NCBI GenBank assembly: GCA_025024175.1
Contig: QCXZ01000003.1
Span: forward strand, 57,802,023 to 57,866,022
Direction: 5' to 3'
Source of the DNA: Rhyzopertha dominica
Lineage: Eukaryota; Arthropoda; Insecta; Coleoptera; Bostrichidae
DNA: 64,000 bases
Shown here: one piece after another, positions 47,380 to 58,800 of the stretch
Position numbering within the stretch: position 1 is the first letter of the stretch
Layout: every line of letters starts with the position of its first letter
Translations under genes and position numbers: made by a program
The notes under the pieces: model-generated
The model's database searches: none
Seen by the model: the letters and a program-made list of their open reading frames with translations, nothing else
What the model was told of the DNA's origin: nothing

Positions 47380-47690
47380 TAATTTTATTGATGTAGTACA
47401 TTTTTAATATTGGTGTTCATTTCTGTATCTAATATTTTTACTCTATCCCAATCTATTGTGTGGTTGTTGTCAACTACATGTGTGGCTAACACACATGGGG
47501 CTCTTTTCTTGGAAATATTGCTTTTGTGTAATGATATTGTTTCTTACCCACTGAGTTGTTTGCCTCACATATATGCTATCTTTAGTGTTACATTTTAGAC
47601 TGTAAATTACATTGGATTTGAATTTTGTTGGTGTTTTTGATTTTAATTTTGTAAACACCTATCCTCGAGAAAGGCTGCTGGTGGAATATA
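47380..47690 (-). pseudogene. Penelope-like GIY-YIG fragment
   Basis: The minus strand reads KSKTPTKFKSNVIYSLKCNT followed by KDSIYVRQTTQWVRN (about 47580-47650). In a second frame it continues with THVVDNNHTIDWDRVKILDT (about 47430-47490). These are the N-x-x-Y...YVGQT nuclease core and the following helix of Penelope endonucleases. The Gly of the second motif is mutated (YVR). The frame changes within about 60 codons. Confidence 0.6.
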
Positions 47691-47799
47691 ACATTTTATT
47701 TATAAGGCCTTTTGGGTACGAATTTTCAATTAGTAACTTTTAATTAGTTTAGATTTTTGTTTAAAAAAATGGAATATGAAATTTTCTAAATTTTGTTTT

Positions 47800-48170
47800 A
47801 TAAAATTAATTTTGATTATAGTCGATCGGACAAAAAAAAGTTAATATCAAAAACTCATAACATCTGGAAGATATACAGTTTTTGATTACAAAGCCTAATG
47901 TTCTAGGCAATATTAAAATTCTGTCTACAATATCAGGAACAAATGTCGAAGGTCTTTAACCGTCTTAACATGGTTTAAGACATTTCCACCGATAGTGTAT
48001 TGATCACATAAAATTGAAAACTGATCCATATTTGTCCAAGTAGAATTCTTAAAGAAAATTATGCTTGAAGTGTAATCCACATTATTCTTTTAATTGTAGA
48101 GCGCTTTTGGCCAACAAGTAGCCATCACCAGTAAAATCAATATTTGAAAAAAGGATCTTTTACAAATAGT
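47800..48170 (-). pseudogene. Possible LINE thumb-domain remnant
   Basis: Minus-strand frames give TVKDLRHLF followed, after a frame change, by a block ending RILILPRTLGFVI. This resembles the KDLGV.FD...HI...A...LGF.IR stretch after the RT palm in jockey-like LINEs. The similarity is short and broken. Confidence 0.35.
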
Positions 48171-50280
48171 TCGACAAAGTCAAAAAAATATAGACACAAA
48201 CAAACTTGACCACAAACCAAAAAGCAATCTATATGCCAGAAACACAAACGTAATATTAATTTAGATCAAATAAATAATTTAGAATAGGACAATTGAAATT
48301 CCAAAAATCTTTAGAATAGTGAAATTTTGTACGTCAATATTTATGGATTTCTAAAATTTTTTTTTTCTCTTTGCATCTATATTCACATAAAATGGGCGTT
48401 TTTCATTCACTGTTTAACTATCTTTTTAAAATACCTCTGCCACTAAATGCTTTCAAAAAAGAACAAGGTGTAATTCTCCAAATTACTTTCAATAATTTTC
48501 CAAAAACTACTCTAAATAAGTAATTAACGAAAATTAAATTTTCCTTCAGTACCACTCATTTTGATGAAAAAGTTACCGTTTGATTTCCTCTTAAGTTTGC
48601 TGGTCACGTCTCAGTTAGTCTTTCTAAATTATTTTCATCAATAAAGACCAATTTCAGTTTTTCATTTATTCAGATGTTTATAGTTTTTCACACAGTGATC
48701 GCAATTCTGTTTATGACAAACAAACGGGCAGATCATTTTTCATTAGAGATAAGGAAAACTTAAAACAATTTCGAAAAGTATAAAAATACAGATATTTTAA
48801 CAACACATTCTTTGTTAACTAACCATTTATTGTTAAATAAACACACTGCCACACTGGACAATTTAAATTCGTTACATTTATACAAAACACCTTCAAAATT
48901 GAATTATTTGGAAAGTTTAGGAATTCATAAAATTATTAGTGTTACCGACATGTAGGTTGTTGCTTTTTCGTTTGGAATCAAATTAGCTTGTCTCTATATT
49001 TTTGACATTGTCAAAATAATGTAAAACTTCCACCCCTTTTTCTTATTTATTCTGGTACTGGCCATGGCTATGTATTAGTTGAAAGCCCTTTACCTTTTAG
49101 TGAATAAAGAGGATGTAACTTAATTTTTTTTAAATTGATTATCATGGAATGTTTGTTTTCACACATGTCACAGAAATTTGTGGAATAGCACACAAATGCT
49201 CATTTGTAAGTTGAGTACATGGTGTCCCATTCTCATAGTAATTGTAGGGCATCTCAGTAAATACCTATTAACACTAGAGGGTTGTAGTATTGACATTACT
49301 GTCTTACTTTTTTGTTGTAAGTTGAACTATACCACTGTCATTCTTATATTGTCTTTTGAGTTAAAGCTATAGCCCACTTTTGAATTATATATCTCGTTTG
49401 GGGTTGTAGGTACAAAAAAAAACTGTGAAGACATTTTTAATAGATATTTTTATTTTGAATCCAATGGCTACTTAGCATTTTTTAGGGGTCTCATTTTTAA
49501 GATATATCACAATCTTTCATTTTTTTAAAAATAGAAACCATAGTTGGCTTTGCTATAGTTGAAAAGACCTATTTTTTGTGATTAAGAAAATGTTTTGTTC
49601 TGCTTCAGGTTTAATTTTATTTTTTTACTAATTCTGGTACTATTTCAATTTTTGTAAATAATTTAATAAGATTTTACGTTTTTTGTCAAAATGGATGTAA
49701 ATCGTGTGAAACTAAACCATGCTCAGGTACTTATCCCCAAATAAACAATGATTTTTATTAATTACACAGCACCCTAAGGAACTGCATAAGCACCTTTAGG
49801 AGTCTTATGTATGGATCCAAATAGGCACATATTGTTTTTAATTGAATAAAATTTTTACTTTATAATATAAATTATATTGTTTTCTTGTACCATAGNCTCC
49901 TGGATGTAAACATAAAATTTAAATATTGAATTTAATATTTATTCAAAACTTAATGTAACAGTACAATTCGGTAAATATTGTTCAAGTCACAATTCACAAG
50001 TACGAAAATAAACCTCAGTTGTGGCATGAAAACACATCACTTCAGCATTATGTCAGTACAAGAAGGCTTAAAGAATAATAAAACTCAATTTTCTATAGAA
50101 AAAAACAAGTTCATTGTGTTGAACGTTTCAAGTCAAAGGGTCACAACCTCAATGAAGGGATAAAAAAAGTAGGACATTATTGGCTAATAAATTTATTGTA
50201 ATGCAATTGTCCCAATCAACAAATTATTATCAAAAACTAATAAATACTTACTAATAAATAAACAAATTCACTGTTATAAA
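48171..50280. other. Intergenic stretch
   Basis: AT-rich sequence with no supported feature. It lies between the convergent secreted-protein and CxxC genes. Confidence 0.3.
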
Positions 50281-50554
50281 CATTAAAATTTTATTTATTT
50301 ATTTTGAGGGAAAAACAAGATCATGAAATTTACTAGAAGCAAACACATTAATCTCTAATCTAATAATTCCTTATCTTGTCTTTACATGTGCAACAGTAGT
50401 TTGAAACCTGTCAATGACCTATACCAAAAATAAAAATGATGCTTAGTTCATACGTCACATAAATAAATAGTACTTACTACAGGATGTTCAATTACAGATA
50501 TCCTAGAAAAGAACTGTATAAATACAATGTTTATCAAAGAACGCATGTTTTCCA

Positions 50555-53500
50555 TTAAATGTGAACTATATATTTTGGTCCATACACAAATCTGACACGC
50601 CTCGAGGACACATCTACATAAAACAACAAACCTCCGCACATTTCGCACCGTAATTGTAGTAAAAGTCCATACTTTGCACATCCTAGACATACGAGAGTCA
50701 TTCTTTCAGTAATTTCAGGTGAATACGTAAAGACATTTGTCTTTTGCCCACATAATATGAAAACAGTGCCACTTTAAACAAGTTTAGAAAACCTAAAGCA
50801 AACGTTCACTATGAAGAGTTACTATGCAGATCCCTTCAAACTCCTGCAAAAGAAAAGCAGCAATGACTTTGGTGAATTTTTAAAATACAATTTTAGATTA
50901 AAATACTGCCTTACAAGTTATAAAACCAAACTTATACAGGGTGTTTTAAAACGAACAAATTGATGTAGACGCCCAAAGCATTATAAAAAAGATGTTAAAT
51001 AACTTGTGCCTACACCAGTTTGGCTAAGGGAAGGACAACAGTGCAAGTAGAAAGAGTCGTTACGATATAATCATATGAATCTCACTATGTTTTCATCTTA
51101 ATTTTTTTCCTGAAAGCGATTCAGATAATTGAAATTCTACCCTATATAATTTGACAATGAGAGATCTATCAGCCATGTAGATTTAATAAAGCACTTGTAT
51201 TTAGGAATTATTTTTAATTTTAACAGAGTTACATTATCAAAAGTAGGTTTGTTTTTATTCAATCTTAAGTGATATCACTTCAAAACGTTTTTGTGGTATT
51301 TTAATCTGGTAGAACAGGTATCTATATCCAAGGTCCAATGCCAAAAACACAAACAGGTATATAAAAACATTTAAAAAACCACTTGCTACACTTTTGCAGC
51401 ACTATACAATTTCAAATGAATAATACTCATTTATAAAGCAATATGAGCATGCCATTTAAANTGAGTATTTTAGGTCAGACATTACTATCAACAAAACATG
51501 CTAAAACTGTTTCAATCTATTTGGTGTGGTCGACACTGTTTGATGCTTTTATCGTTGTAAGCAATCTATTATATTCTCAAACTTGCAATAGTCTCAGTAA
51601 CGATGATATAATAGTGTCTTATTATGTCATCTAAATCATTACAATCTTTGAACTAATTTTTTAAAGAATGCTGACTACTTACCATTTCAACCCCATTGGG
51701 ACATGATCTAAATTGGAGTACACCCAGCACAATTTTGCACAGTATGTTTAATAGAATCTGAAACCTATTTTTGCTCTCTCTATTATCACTGAAAATACGG
51801 TATATACAGGTAATTTTCAGCATATTTTGAAAATTTAGAAAAATTAAGATTAAGATCAAAGTGCATAATCTGTTGCAAAAAAATGTTGGATACCTTCTAA
51901 TATTTAGTTTAATATGATGCAATTTAAGTTGCATAAGTTTACCAAATAAATAGGACTTTCATTTCAGAAGGCATTATTAGCTTTACCACAAACGAGGCAT
52001 ATCCTTTGCAACTTGTCATATTCACAATACAGAAATTTCACTTAAGAGACTAACATTTTCAATTTCACTTAAGTGAGAAACTTAAAGAGCATCTTTCAAA
52101 AACATATGCCACTTAATAATTACTGATGGGGAAAATAGCAACTGCAATAAAAAGAAACACCTGAATGATTTCAAATAAAAAACCCCATTCATTTAAATAA
52201 AGGTAAGGATAATGTAAACGGTTCTTTTTGCAGTGGTTGCAAAAAATGGCAATGACATTTGAAATGTTGTGTTATAAGTCAACACTGAGTTTGTGTGATC
52301 AGTTGATTAAATCTTATCACTTTTTAAGGTATATATGTGTAAATATTTAATCAGTAAATCACGATACAACCAATCCACCAATCTTTAAGGTTATCAATTT
52401 ATTTAGTAAAACATGATATATACAGCTTCAAGGGTCCCACGGGAATACTTGCAGTCACATGTATTTCTTCCGNTTTAATGTTCTCGACTGGCAAACTGTA
52501 TCAATGAATCATTGCATACAATAAGCAGTTTATGTAGGGTTACCAACTACCTATGTTTATGAGGAGGGACAAAGACAAGGCAGGCTGATTTTGAAGAAAG
52601 ATGAATTATAAACTGTATGTAATGATAAAATCATGGAAGAATACGACTGAATTTAAATATTGCACATTACAGGCATTTACCATTTTATTTGCATCCTTTT
52701 GGGTGTAAATTACTATTCTGTGCGTATTAACAAAAAAGTGGGACAAATACCATCCCTCCAGCATTGCCAGTGAGACGTGGAATTCTAGTGGGATAACACG
52801 ATTCAAAAGCGTGACATCCTGCTAAAAACAGGACAGTTGGTAACCCTAAGTTTATGTCTAAAATGGGCACAAAACCAACTATGGATGATTATCTTAATTA
52901 ACTTTTCTATTAACAATCACATGCAATATATTTTATTTTGGCTCTCTGAATATCGGCACTAATATGTGATGTATTGTCAAATATTAAAATGTAAGTATAA
53001 CCAACAACTGGAAAATGATGTTCAATAAATTATGCAATTAGTTGATGGTTACCCATTTACTGGTCTATATAAAGAAATTTTAGGCATACCGCCAAAATTT
53101 GGACCTCTGCATCAAAGAAACAAATCTGATTTAAGTTATCAATAAATTCATAAAAATCACAAAACAACAAGTGCGAAAATTAATAATTAATTTGAAATCA
53201 GGGCAAACATTTATGGACACCCTGTATATGCAATTAAAAATATGTTACACTATAAATTTGTATGTGTATTCTTTAATCAAAGGAATGATACAAAGAATGT
53301 GGGAACAGTTTTTGATGAAATGAAAGTACTGGTAATTAGGATTAAATTATAGTTATCCTATTCTGTTTGTGCTTTATACTGAATATCTCTGCAAAGTTAC
53401 CTAAATGTTTAGTTTACCAGTACACATTGAAAACAGGGATAGGTAGAAAAAACATACTTTTTTTAATAAGTACAGAACAATTATTTTCGGTTAAATAAAG

Positions 53501-53720
53501 AGATTTTTCATTACCTCAGTTTGAAATGGAGCGAGCTGTACAAATCTGAAGACCATTATTTTTCCCAACGATTAATCCATGGATGAAACTATTTCAAGGA
53601 AGTAGTAGAAACTTTTACGATAAATAAAGAGGACTTTGAACTGGACGACAGGATACATTCGCAATGAGCACCAAAAGTGTATAGTCAAGGGTAATATCAC
53701 AAGATCTTGATAAATAGTCA
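50555..53720 (-). CDS. Tentative 3' end of a small CxxC...CxxC protein, 2 exons
   Basis: Two phase-compatible minus-strand exons are 53619-53720 (102 nt) and 50555-50771 (217 nt). The donor is ATC|GTAAAA. The acceptors are AAATTAG and the weak TTTAAAG. The first encodes DYLSRSCDITLDYTLLVLIA then NVSCRPVQSPLY. The second encodes GTVFILCGQKTNVFTYSPEI, TERMTLVCLGCAKYGLLLQL and RCEMCGGLLFYVDV, and ends KYIVHI. Two CxxC pairs 12 residues apart suggest a zinc ribbon; the strand-like pattern around them would suit an OB-type fold, but that is speculative. AATAAA (reverse strand, about 50295) lies downstream. No upstream exon was found, so the N-terminus is unknown. The intron holds an intact MITE. 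It lies just beyond the 3' end of MEP-1, on the same strand. Confidence 0.4.
52535..52848. mobile_element. 314-bp MITE with TAGGGTTACC ends and an 8-bp target duplication
   Basis: The ends TAGGGTTACCAACT and AGTTGGTAACCCTA are perfect inverted copies. The octamer AGTTTATG flanks both sides exactly (52527-52534 and 52849-52856). There is no coding content. The 8-bp duplication fits a hAT-type transposase. The perfect TSD and TIR suggest a recent insertion. It lies in the intron of the CxxC gene model. Confidence 0.85.
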
Positions 53721-53902
53721 CTAATTTATCAAGAGCAAGTTGTATTGCCGATCTTTTCATCAGAGACGTTAGTGAATTGGCAGGATCTTATTGTCTGACA
53801 TTTTATTTGAGGTACCCATTAAAATAGTTGATTTGTAATAGTCGCTGATTGGTTATTTTCAATCGTAACTAATATGTGATTCGCCAAAATTTGACAGATG
53901 AA

Positions 53903-54104
53903 GGAAATAATCGCAGTTAATATCCCTAGTGCATCAAATTTTTTCGGAAAAATTTGGATAAACGAGTTTCTATGGTATTTGTCAATAGCATGAGCGCTAG
54001 TTTTAAAAATCCGAGTCGAAGACGATGATTTAGAAACGAGTTTTTTCGAATTTTTTTAATAGAAAAAATTAGATGCACGAGGGATATTTTGTAAGATTAT
54101 TTCA
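53903..54104. repeat. 200-bp palindromic MITE-like repeat
   Basis: TATCCCTAGTGCATC.AATTTTTTC (from 53921) returns inverted, ending GATGCACGAGGGATA (54086). The flanks GAAATAATC.....TTAA and its complement extend the match outward to 53903 and 54104. Similar short phrases (GATTGGT, GAAGGAAATAATC) recur at 53848-53910 and 54203-54235. Confidence 0.6.
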
Positions 54105-54479
54105 TGAGTTTGATAAAAATAATTTTCCGGCAAAACTGCTGATAGCTAATATCAAAATAATTTCACACTTGAAAATTAAATATAACTAACAAATTCTTGT
54201 CATCGATTGGTCAAAATTGACAGGAAGGAAATAATCAATGAAATCTGTTTTCTCTTACCACCGAATATTGAAGTTAGTTGCATATTGTAATGCAGATCAT
54301 TAAACATCTCCAGTTAAAAGAAAAATTGTACACTGTGGGTTCCGCAGTTTTTCTTTGATGTATTCTAATTGCGATGATTAGAATGCACTCTAATGTTTTT
54401 CCATTTGTTAGAGAAAGAAGGTAAAGAAGTTTTTTCATAGACAGTGAAGAGACGTAGATCCACCATACAACTGCCAAAT

Positions 54480-54970
54480 GTTTGGAAAAATCAATAAGAG
54501 TAGGTATAGAAAAGAAGGCCAAGGTTAAACATTTACTAAGAATGGTTATGCCAACAGGTTTTTGGGACTGTAAAGGAACTTTACTTGTCAATTATGTTCA
54601 GGAGATCCAAAGAATTAATGCTGGGAGGTACTGCCAAATTCTGAGCCTAATGAAAGTGACCTCGGGTTATCACAAAAAAATGAATCTTTTATGATAATGA
54701 AGCAAGATTTATTAACCTAATTCGAAAGGGATGCTTTTCAACACCCACAATATTCCTGACCTTGCCCTAAGTGACTTGCATTTATTTCCTAAGCTGAAAG
54801 TTCATTTGGGAGGCAGTTCACACTATCAAAAGTGTTTGGATCTAGCCAGAGATCATGTTGAGAAATAATATATCAACAGCGTATTTAAATGTTAAAATAT
54901 TAAAGCGAACTTTGTATGACTTCTCCTCACTAGTTTCCAGTTGTAACATGAAGGTCACAAATCTGCCAGA
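54480..54970 (+). pseudogene. Mariner transposase remnant
   Basis: The frame reads MPTGFWDCKGTLLVNYVQEI (about 54549-54608; FWD holds the catalytic Asp), then QRINAGRYCQILSLMK. After stops come YDNEARF, a degenerate HDNARPH, and a decayed SDLHLFPKLK.HLGG block near 54770-54815. Order and spacing fit SETMAR-type mariners. It lies between the CxxC gene model and MEP-1. Confidence 0.65.
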
Positions 54971-55393
54971 TTGATGTTAAGTTTTCAAAATTATTTATTA
55001 CATCGGAAACATCTACTCCCTTAGTTTTGTTTATCCTCTTTTCATTGAAAACAAACTGCAATGGTCACATTTTCTCCCTATCATTTTTAAATCTTTAAAT
55101 ATTAATATTGTCATGGTATTACACTATTGCTGCAGAAAATGCACTTGTGGTTTAATAATCTCAATATTTAATGATGACCATCAATACAAATTCATAAAAT
55201 TGTATATTCATAGTTTTAACATTGGACCAACGATATGAGAACGAATTGTAGCTACCGAATCAAAAATATCAACATAAGGAGTTCCACTGTTGAAGTAATT
55301 CAACAGTGAGTTTATTAAAAACACCCTGTATGGAAGGAAATTAAAGAGACAATTTCAAAACATTTTCACAAGTATTTCAGTATTAATCAAAAA

Positions 55394-55399
55394 TTTATT
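55394..55399 (-). promoter_or_regulatory. Polyadenylation signal AATAAA for MEP-1
   Basis: On the minus strand AATAAA lies 125 bases after the MEP-1 stop codon. Confidence 0.5.
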
Positions 55400-55523
55400 A
55401 CAAAGACAGTAAATGCCACTTTTCCACAATTGAACACAAAAATTTGAAAAGTAAACAAACAAAAAAAATTCAAAGGATTATTATTATCACAAAAGTGTGA
55501 TGGTACAAAAATTATATATTTTC

Positions 55524-55898
55524 CTATTTCCTTTTAGCCGTAATACTAATACCGTTACCATTACTGTTACGCGACCCTGTAGTAATTTCCATCGGACTAT
55601 TGTCTTTACTCGTACCTGCCAAGTTGGTGGATTTCGTGGGCTGCGGAATTATTGTTATCTCATCATTGATCTTTAAAGGCTTCAACAGGGTGTCATTCTT
55701 TGATCCGGTCGGAGCCGAACTCTTCTTGTCCATAACCCGTTTGGCAACGACGCTGTGCGCTGAGTACACGTGATTCTCAAACTGCTTGTACATCCCAAAT
55801 GTCGCCGTACAAACTGTACATTTATACGAGAGGTGGGCAGGTTTTAACGTAACGTTGTGGTCTCGAGCAACATGGTTCAGCAATTTCCATTGGTAAAC
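55524..55898 (-). CDS. MEP-1: MEP-1 terminal exon
   Basis: 124 codons plus TAG; it completes the third finger and holds the whole fourth finger, followed by a Ser/Thr/Asn-rich tail. It is GC-rich relative to flanks. Confidence 0.85.
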   Translation of the reverse strand, partial: VYQWKLLNHVARDHNVTLKPAHLSYKCTVCTATFGMYKQFENHVYSAHSVVAKRVMDKKSSAPTGSKNDTLLKPLKINDEITIIPQPTKSTNLAGTSKDNSPMEITTGSRNSNGNGISITAKRK

Positions 55899-58800
55899 CT
55901 GGAAAAACAAACAAAGTGTTGTAAAATAAAGAAAGTAACTACAATATTTTCTGTATAAAAGAAAATTATCTTCAACCCATCAAAGTTTTTCTGTTATTTT
56001 CTCACTTGATGTTTTAAAGAGAAAGGGTCCAATTTTAAATAAATGTTAAATGTGAGCTACATATACATATGTTAATGTATAGTAGGCTATCATTGCATGG
56101 ATTTAAGTATTATCTTTTTATTTTGCTGGACTTTTTTATTTGTTTGTTTTTTTTGTTGGTATTTCTCCAATAATTGATATAGTTATTTTTATTTTAACGA
56201 CGTTTCGGTGAAATACATCCACCTTTTTCAAGCTTTATTTTTTTCATATTTATGTATAAATGTCTCTAATTCACAATCCTTTAGTGTTAAATGTGATTTA
56301 TTGCGGGTTTGAATCAATAAGCTGGTTATTTTATAGTCTCTTTATTTGCTAACCAAGCTTTCGGAACCGTTTGGTTCCTTCTTCAGGGCTTCTAAAATAC
56401 AATATAACAATACAAACATAAAGCAAAATATAAAATTATAAAACTCACCAAATGCGAGAATGCTAATAAAACTGTCCACAATTAACAATTTAAAATTTTA
56501 ACAAAACCAGTTGTAATATAAAAATTCATATGGTATATAATAAATGTATAAATATAAATAAAAATGTGCAATTATATACTAGGCTGTCATTTTTGACATA
56601 AATATTGACATAAATATTTAAAAACAAGGAAAACGTATATTGATACTTTACAATTTAGAACTGCATGAGATGCATTCAAAATGGTATAACACATTAATCA
56701 ATGGTTTCAAAAGGTGGGTATGTTAACAGATATGTATAAATTGCACTTAAATTTTGAGTATCATTTTTATATTTATTGGTTCTTNNTGTTTTTAATATTT
56801 ATCATTTCTTTTATTAGCCTTTNTTTATAANATGACATACAAGGTAAGCTCAAAATGTTTACNCTTTTCTATANTTTCAATTTTCCCTCCATAATCAAAA
56901 GGAATGCCCTTAACTAACTAGANAAGAATGGATGTGTACTTGAGGGCAGAGGAACAGAGATCTTGGTTGTACAATTGGGTGTTTGCCATGTATTTATATT
57001 TTATTAAATTGCATACTAATAGGTAGCATCTAATTCACAAAACAGCTGTGACAGCTTATAAGTTAGAAAAAATGGATCGTAAGGTGTATTTTTAATATTA
57101 AAAATGTGAATATTTAAAGAAACCGTCAAAACGCGAAGATATTGGTCGTGACGTCAGGTGTCTTGTAAATGGCTACTTATTTACATCTGGGGTCAGTGCG
57201 TCAGCCTCAGCCCGTCAGTTTATGAGTTTGTTGTTTGCGTTCATTTTGTGACAAGCGAATAAAAATACGCCAAGAAAATGTGAAATACTTATTAGTTATG
57301 ACTTCTGAAGGTATGTTCATTGTTATGGAATTTGTGTACAGCGACAAGTGGTTCAACGCGGCGGAGATGAGGAACGTAAAAGCAACAGCATAAGTGAACT
57401 TTTTATCAAATTAATGTATCATTGATAATTTGATCACAGTGGGTTGTTGGAAATAAACTAAATGTAAGAATCAAAAATGTACCCTAAACTTGACATTTAT
57501 TTTAGAGGTCAGAATAAATATAAATTGCGATTTATTTTCGGGGCTCTTGCGGCTCGTTTCCGGTCTGGCTAACAGTCGAGTATAGGGGAACAACGTCGTT
57601 CTTTATCATAACATTTCTCTCTATCAACTTAAAACACGTATAATTTTTCATATCCTCTTCAAGCTATAACAAAATGGAAACTGAATGGTAAACACTTACA
57701 ACCCCAAAAAGAATAATGAAACTTACAGTAAGAATTAAGATGATCTTCACAACAAAAAAACAAACTTTGGGATTTCGGCACCACACAAAAGCTTTTCCAA
57801 TACAAGACTGATACTGCACCATTAAACAGCACGCTCCTAGGTAATGTTTACATGACACTTGACGTCACGAGTTGAATAACATTGAATAGAAGCGTTTTGG
57901 CGGTGACTCCTCAGATTCGAATTTCAGACCTGAAATTTTCTACCTACAAATATTTTTTTGTTTTTTTTTAACATGGCGTACAATATATATGCACTTCAAG
58001 ATTCATTTTACGTAATTTTCAAAGAAAGTGATAATACCCAATTGGTGGAAGGCAGAAAGCACATATGACATGTTATGAAAAATAAGATCCGAGTACAGCA
58101 AGCGAAAACCGTTTCAGGGTTGCATTCTCATCTTCAAAAAATGTGGCAAAATTGCACTGCAGATGATTGTCAGATATTGGCTGAGACCATGTCGAAACAT
58201 AATGTATTGATATTATGCCAAAAAGGTGATGTGATGCAGGGGCAGTTTTCTCTGTATTTTCATTCATTTCCAATTTACTGACAATGTTAGCAAAACATAG
58301 TGTAGTATAAATACACACATCCCATATAATGAGAAATATTTTTTTGATAAATCTTCTAATAACAAGGTAAGATTAGTTAGAAAATGTATTTTAGCTATTT
58401 GGGATATATTCAGAGAGACAATGATACTATTATTTTAAAAAAATTTTTCAAGCTGCCAAAAATAGGGCTCACAAAGTGCTAAAAGAATTCTATTCCAAGT
58501 AGAATTTAATAAACAATGCTCTGAATGAAAATAAATTTATGAATCCAATCAGATGTTTTTATGACTAAAATAGTTACTAACTAATAATTACATCAATGCA
58601 GACAATTACAATTCATTTGAATCAGTAAACATGTTATTCAAGTTGCATTGCTGATTCATTCAAACATTAACAGTTACAGTTAGGTATAGCACAAAGCACC
58701 TTGGTGAGATGGAAGGGGGGTATGACTCCGACGGCCATCTTGAAAAACGCGGCCATTTTGTTAGAGAATTAAATGATATGAATGTGCATAAACAAATAAA

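Noticed and set aside
53572..53760. 62-codon minus-strand frame starting MKRSAIQLALDKL
   Set aside because: It overlaps the better-supported exon 53619-53720 in another frame and has no matching donor; it may contain the true start of that gene but this cannot be shown.
54274..54591. 105-codon minus-strand frame
   Set aside because: Antisense to the mariner remnant on the plus strand; no motif of its own.
57727..57822. Minus-strand hydrophobic first exon with perfect donor
   Set aside because: Not called as a gene because it lies inside a TIR element and no partner exon was found; kept as part of a finding.
58073..58318. Pair of overlapping frames on both strands in a MEP-1 intron
   Set aside because: No homology, no splice context; typical of unconstrained sequence.
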